This document shows positions 48,148-50,205 of a stretch of 50,205 nucleotides of DNA, piece by piece; the first letter of the stretch is position 1, and each line of letters starts with the position of its first letter. Location of the stretch: contig DASZBS010000136.1 of assembly GCA_035943995.1 (NCBI GenBank), positions 1-50,205 of the forward strand, read 5' to 3'. The notes beneath the pieces are model-generated. The model was given only the letters and a program-made list of their open reading frames with translations, did no database searches and was not told the origin of the DNA. Made by a program: the position numbers and the translations under genes. This DNA is from Vulcanimicrobium sp035943995 (GTDB lineage Bacteria > Vulcanimicrobiota > Vulcanimicrobiia > Vulcanimicrobiales > Vulcanimicrobiaceae).

Positions 48148-49911
48148 GTGATCCTCAACAGCGTCGAAGTGATGTTCGGAGGGCAAGCCGGCGACGGCAG
48201 CTTGACGACGGGCGACTTGATCGCCGGCGTGTTCAAGCGAATGGGCCTGGAAGTCTATACGTATAAGGACTTCCCGTCCCGCATCCGCGGCGGTCACACC
48301 AACTACGTCATCCGCGCGAGCGAGCGAAAGGATTACGGGATGGCGGACGCGGTCGACGGGCTCGTGGCGTTCGATCTCGAAGCCGTCGAGGCGCACATCG
48401 ACGAGATGCGGCCTGGCGGCTTCGTCGTGTTCGACAACACGTCCGAGACGATCTCCGACGAGATGCGCCGCCACGACGTGACGTGGTACGAGATCCCGCT
48501 GGCGAAGCTCGCGAAAGAGCTCGGGCTGGAGCTGATTCGCAACACCATCTCGCTGGGCGTGCTCGGCGCGCTGATCGGGATGGATCCGGAGATCATCCGC
48601 AACGACGTGCGCCGGCTGTACCAGCGCAAAGGCGAGAAGGTCGTCGATCTCAACATGCGCGCGATCGAGGCCGGCGAGAACTTCGTGCGCGACAACTTCG
48701 CGGACAAGCCGAGCGGCTACGGTCTGGTCGCGGCGAACGACGGCGACCGCCTCATCATGATGGGCAACGACGCGATCGCGTACGGCGCGCTCGTCGCGGG
48801 CTGCCGTTTCATGGCCGGCTATCCGATCACGCCCGCGACCGACGTGCTCGAGTGGATGTCGGTGCAGTTGCCGAAATTCGGCGGCGTCGTGGTGCAGGCG
48901 GAGGACGAGCTCGCCGCCATCACGATGACGCTGGGCGCCGCGTACACGGGTGTGCGCGCGATGACCGCGACGTCCGGCCCGGGACAGGCGCTGATGACCG
49001 AAGCGATCGGGCTTGCCGGCGTGCTGGAGATCCCCGTCGTCGTCGTCGAGTGCGCGCGCACGGGGCCGTCGACCGGCATGCCGACGAAAACCGAACAGAG
49101 CAATCTGAACCATTTGATCTACTCGGGCCACGGCGAGATTCCGCGCGTGATCCTCGCGCCCGGCACCGTGTCGGAGTCGTTCGAGCTGACGGTGGACGCG
49201 TTCAACTTGGCGGAGCAGTACCAGCTCCCCGTGTTCGTGCTCACCGAACAAGCGTTGTGCCAGAGCAAGGCGACGCTGCCGCCGTTCGATCTGAGCAAGG
49301 TGCACGTCGAGCGCGGCAAGCTGATCGACTCGGGCGAGGTCGTGTTCGGCGAGTACAAGCGGTTCGCGTTCACCGATGACGGTGTGTCGCCGCGCGTGAT
49401 CCCCGGCATCCCCGGCGGCATGCACCTCGCGCCCGGCTCCGAGCACAACGACGCCGGCGTCATCACCGAGAACGCGCACAACCGCGCTCGGATGATGGAG
49501 AAGCGCATGGGCAAGCTCGAGTCGATGCGCGACGACCTGCCGCGCGCGGTGCTGCACGGCGTCGCCGACGCGGACATCGCAATCATCGGCTACGGCGCGA
49601 ACACGGGCCCGATCGCGGAAGCCGTCGATCGGCTCGGCGCGGGAAACGTGCTGACGCGCTTCCTGCAGCTGCGCACGCTGTGGCCGTTCCCGGACGACGA
49701 TATCAAAGAGTTCGTGCGCGGCGCGCAGCACGTGTTCGTGGTCGAGAACAACTACACGGGGCAGCTGATGCAGTTGATTCGCGCGGTCGTGGGACCGCTC
49801 GATGCGCTGCACGGCGTGCGCAAGTACGACGGGCGGCCGTTCCGCCCGATCGAGATCATCGAGCCGGTGCTGCGGATCGCGGACGTCGGCCAACCGGCGG
49901 AGGTCTTCTGA
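48148..49911 (+). CDS. korA: 2-oxoacid:ferredoxin oxidoreductase, fused gamma-alpha subunit
   Basis: The 587-residue product has the gamma domain first (MFGGQAGDGSLTTGDLIAGV, TYKDFPSRIRGGHTNYVIRA) and then the alpha domain with GYPITPATDVLEWMSVQLPK, VVQAEDELAAITMTLGAAYT, TSGPGQALMTEAIGLAGVLE and RTGPSTGMPTKTEQSNL. Together with KorB it oxidises 2-oxoglutarate or a related 2-oxoacid to the CoA thioester, reducing ferredoxin. GTG 48148 is chosen because a GGGAAGG Shine-Dalgarno lies 8 nt upstream and it starts the gamma domain; ATG starts upstream are not supported. korB follows 1 bp after the stop. Confidence 0.95.
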   Translation: MILNSVEVMFGGQAGDGSLTTGDLIAGVFKRMGLEVYTYKDFPSRIRGGHTNYVIRASERKDYGMADAVDGLVAFDLEAVEAHIDEMRPGGFVVFDNTSETISDEMRRHDVTWYEIPLAKLAKELGLELIRNTISLGVLGALIGMDPEIIRNDVRRLYQRKGEKVVDLNMRAIEAGENFVRDNFADKPSGYGLVAANDGDRLIMMGNDAIAYGALVAGCRFMAGYPITPATDVLEWMSVQLPKFGGVVVQAEDELAAITMTLGAAYTGVRAMTATSGPGQALMTEAIGLAGVLEIPVVVVECARTGPSTGMPTKTEQSNLNHLIYSGHGEIPRVILAPGTVSESFELTVDAFNLAEQYQLPVFVLTEQALCQSKATLPPFDLSKVHVERGKLIDSGEVVFGEYKRFAFTDDGVSPRVIPGIPGGMHLAPGSEHNDAGVITENAHNRARMMEKRMGKLESMRDDLPRAVLHGVADADIAIIGYGANTGPIAEAVDRLGAGNVLTRFLQLRTLWPFPDDDIKEFVRGAQHVFVVENNYTGQLMQLIRAVVGPLDALHGVRKYDGRPFRPIEIIEPVLRIADVGQPAEVF

Positions 49912-49912
49912 A

Positions 49913-50205
49913 GTGACGGCGACGCTCACCCCCAAGGACTTCGCGACGGCGACGCCGTCGTGGTGGTGCCCCGGCTGCGGCGACTACGGCGTGCTGTCCG
50001 CGCTCAAACAGGCGATGGCGGAGCTCGGCAAACAGCCGAAGGACGTCGCTTTTGTCTCGGGCATCGGCTGCTCCGGAAAAATCTCGGGCTACCTGCACAG
50101 CTACGCGTTCCACGGCGTGCACGGCCGCGCGCTCCCCGTCGCGACGGCGGTGAAGCTCGCCAACCGCGATCTGACCGTGATCGCGGCAGGCGGCGACGGC
50201 GACGG
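49913..50205 (+). CDS. korB: 2-oxoacid:ferredoxin oxidoreductase beta subunit, partial
   Basis: The frame starts at GTG 49913 and runs off the right edge of the window. It has the thiamine-diphosphate enzyme pattern WWCPGCGDYGVLSALKQAM, VSGIGCSGKISGYL and the Mg-TPP binding region VIAAGGDGDG. It forms the catalytic partner of the KorA gene product next to it. Only the first 97 residues are visible, so completeness cannot be judged. Confidence 0.94.
   Translation, partial: MTATLTPKDFATATPSWWCPGCGDYGVLSALKQAMAELGKQPKDVAFVSGIGCSGKISGYLHSYAFHGVHGRALPVATAVKLANRDLTVIAAGGDGD

Overview
The window is about 50 kb of very GC-rich bacterial chromosome, tightly packed with genes. Many start codons overlap the preceding stop (ATGA, GTGA and apparently CTGA). 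The gene set mixes two traditions. A flotillin FloA with NfeD, a UdpK-type DgkA, a DUF1292 protein beside ruvX and mltG, YqeY and a copper-amine-oxidase-type 'stalk' protein are familiar from Gram-positive and Terrabacteria lineages. An AcrB-like RND pump and a KdtX/WaaE-like family 2 glycosyltransferase point to an outer membrane. This suggests a diderm, high-GC, Terrabacteria-like organism such as Candidatus Eremiobacterota (WPS-2/Vulcanimicrobiota). That is an inference from gene content and was not tested by phylogeny.

Layout. 1-9.5 kb: the end of a GGDEF-EAL protein, pyrG, three glycosyltransferase genes (two are tandem family 4 paralogues), a secreted stalk-domain protein, a solute-binding lipoprotein and a HIT hydrolase. 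9.5-20.5 kb: a housekeeping and envelope block with rpsU (own promoter and terminator), yqeY, nfeD-floA plus an Ala/Pro-rich third gene, phoH-ybeY, a secreted TPR-like protein, dgkA, a CorC/HlyC-type CBS protein, recO-ruvX-mltG and a DUF1292 gene. 20.5-26.5 kb: an MGDG-synthase-like glycosyltransferase, five tRNA genes (Ser-GCT, Arg-ACG, a CAT tRNA, Arg-CCG, Ser-CGA), tadA, a small cysteine-rich protein and a minus-strand pair of secreted retropepsin-like aspartyl proteases. 26.5-33.1 kb: a second solute-binding protein, an unknown minus-strand gene, a methyltransferase, a MaoC hydratase, an SRAP (YedK-like) protein, a DUF5069 protein and an OmpR/HisKA two-component pair. 33.1-35.7 kb: a less orderly, less GC-rich accessory stretch with decayed copies of the histidine-kinase 3' end, a small membrane protein and two tandem lipoprotein paralogues, the second frameshifted. 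35.7-50.2 kb: a DUF72 protein, a patatin/cPLA2-like lipase - flavin monooxygenase - SDR operon, a GAF-SpoIIE-HATPase regulator with a hemerythrin, an RND pump, a NudL-like Nudix gene coupled to a K+ channel, and korA with the start of korB.

The most unusual signals are below gene scale. A dispersed 19-bp repeat (CCCTGAGCTTGTCGAAGGG and variants) sits at four places. It contains the start codon of one gene, lies in the zinc-finger linker of recO, and may supply the signal-peptide n-region of a lipoprotein. Two protein genes end inside the D-arm of tRNA-Ser genes with the same 22-nt overlap. Several genes have no conventional start codon where the protein family requires one: CTG overlapping TGA for the family 2 glycosyltransferase and recO, and ATC behind an ideal Shine-Dalgarno for the DUF1292 gene. 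I found no CRISPR array, prophage or recognisable insertion sequence, and no clear multi-gene system that I can call new. The best candidates for undescribed protein biology are the flotillin operon's third gene, the paired retropepsin-like proteins, the lipase-monooxygenase-SDR operon and the tandem lipoproteins.
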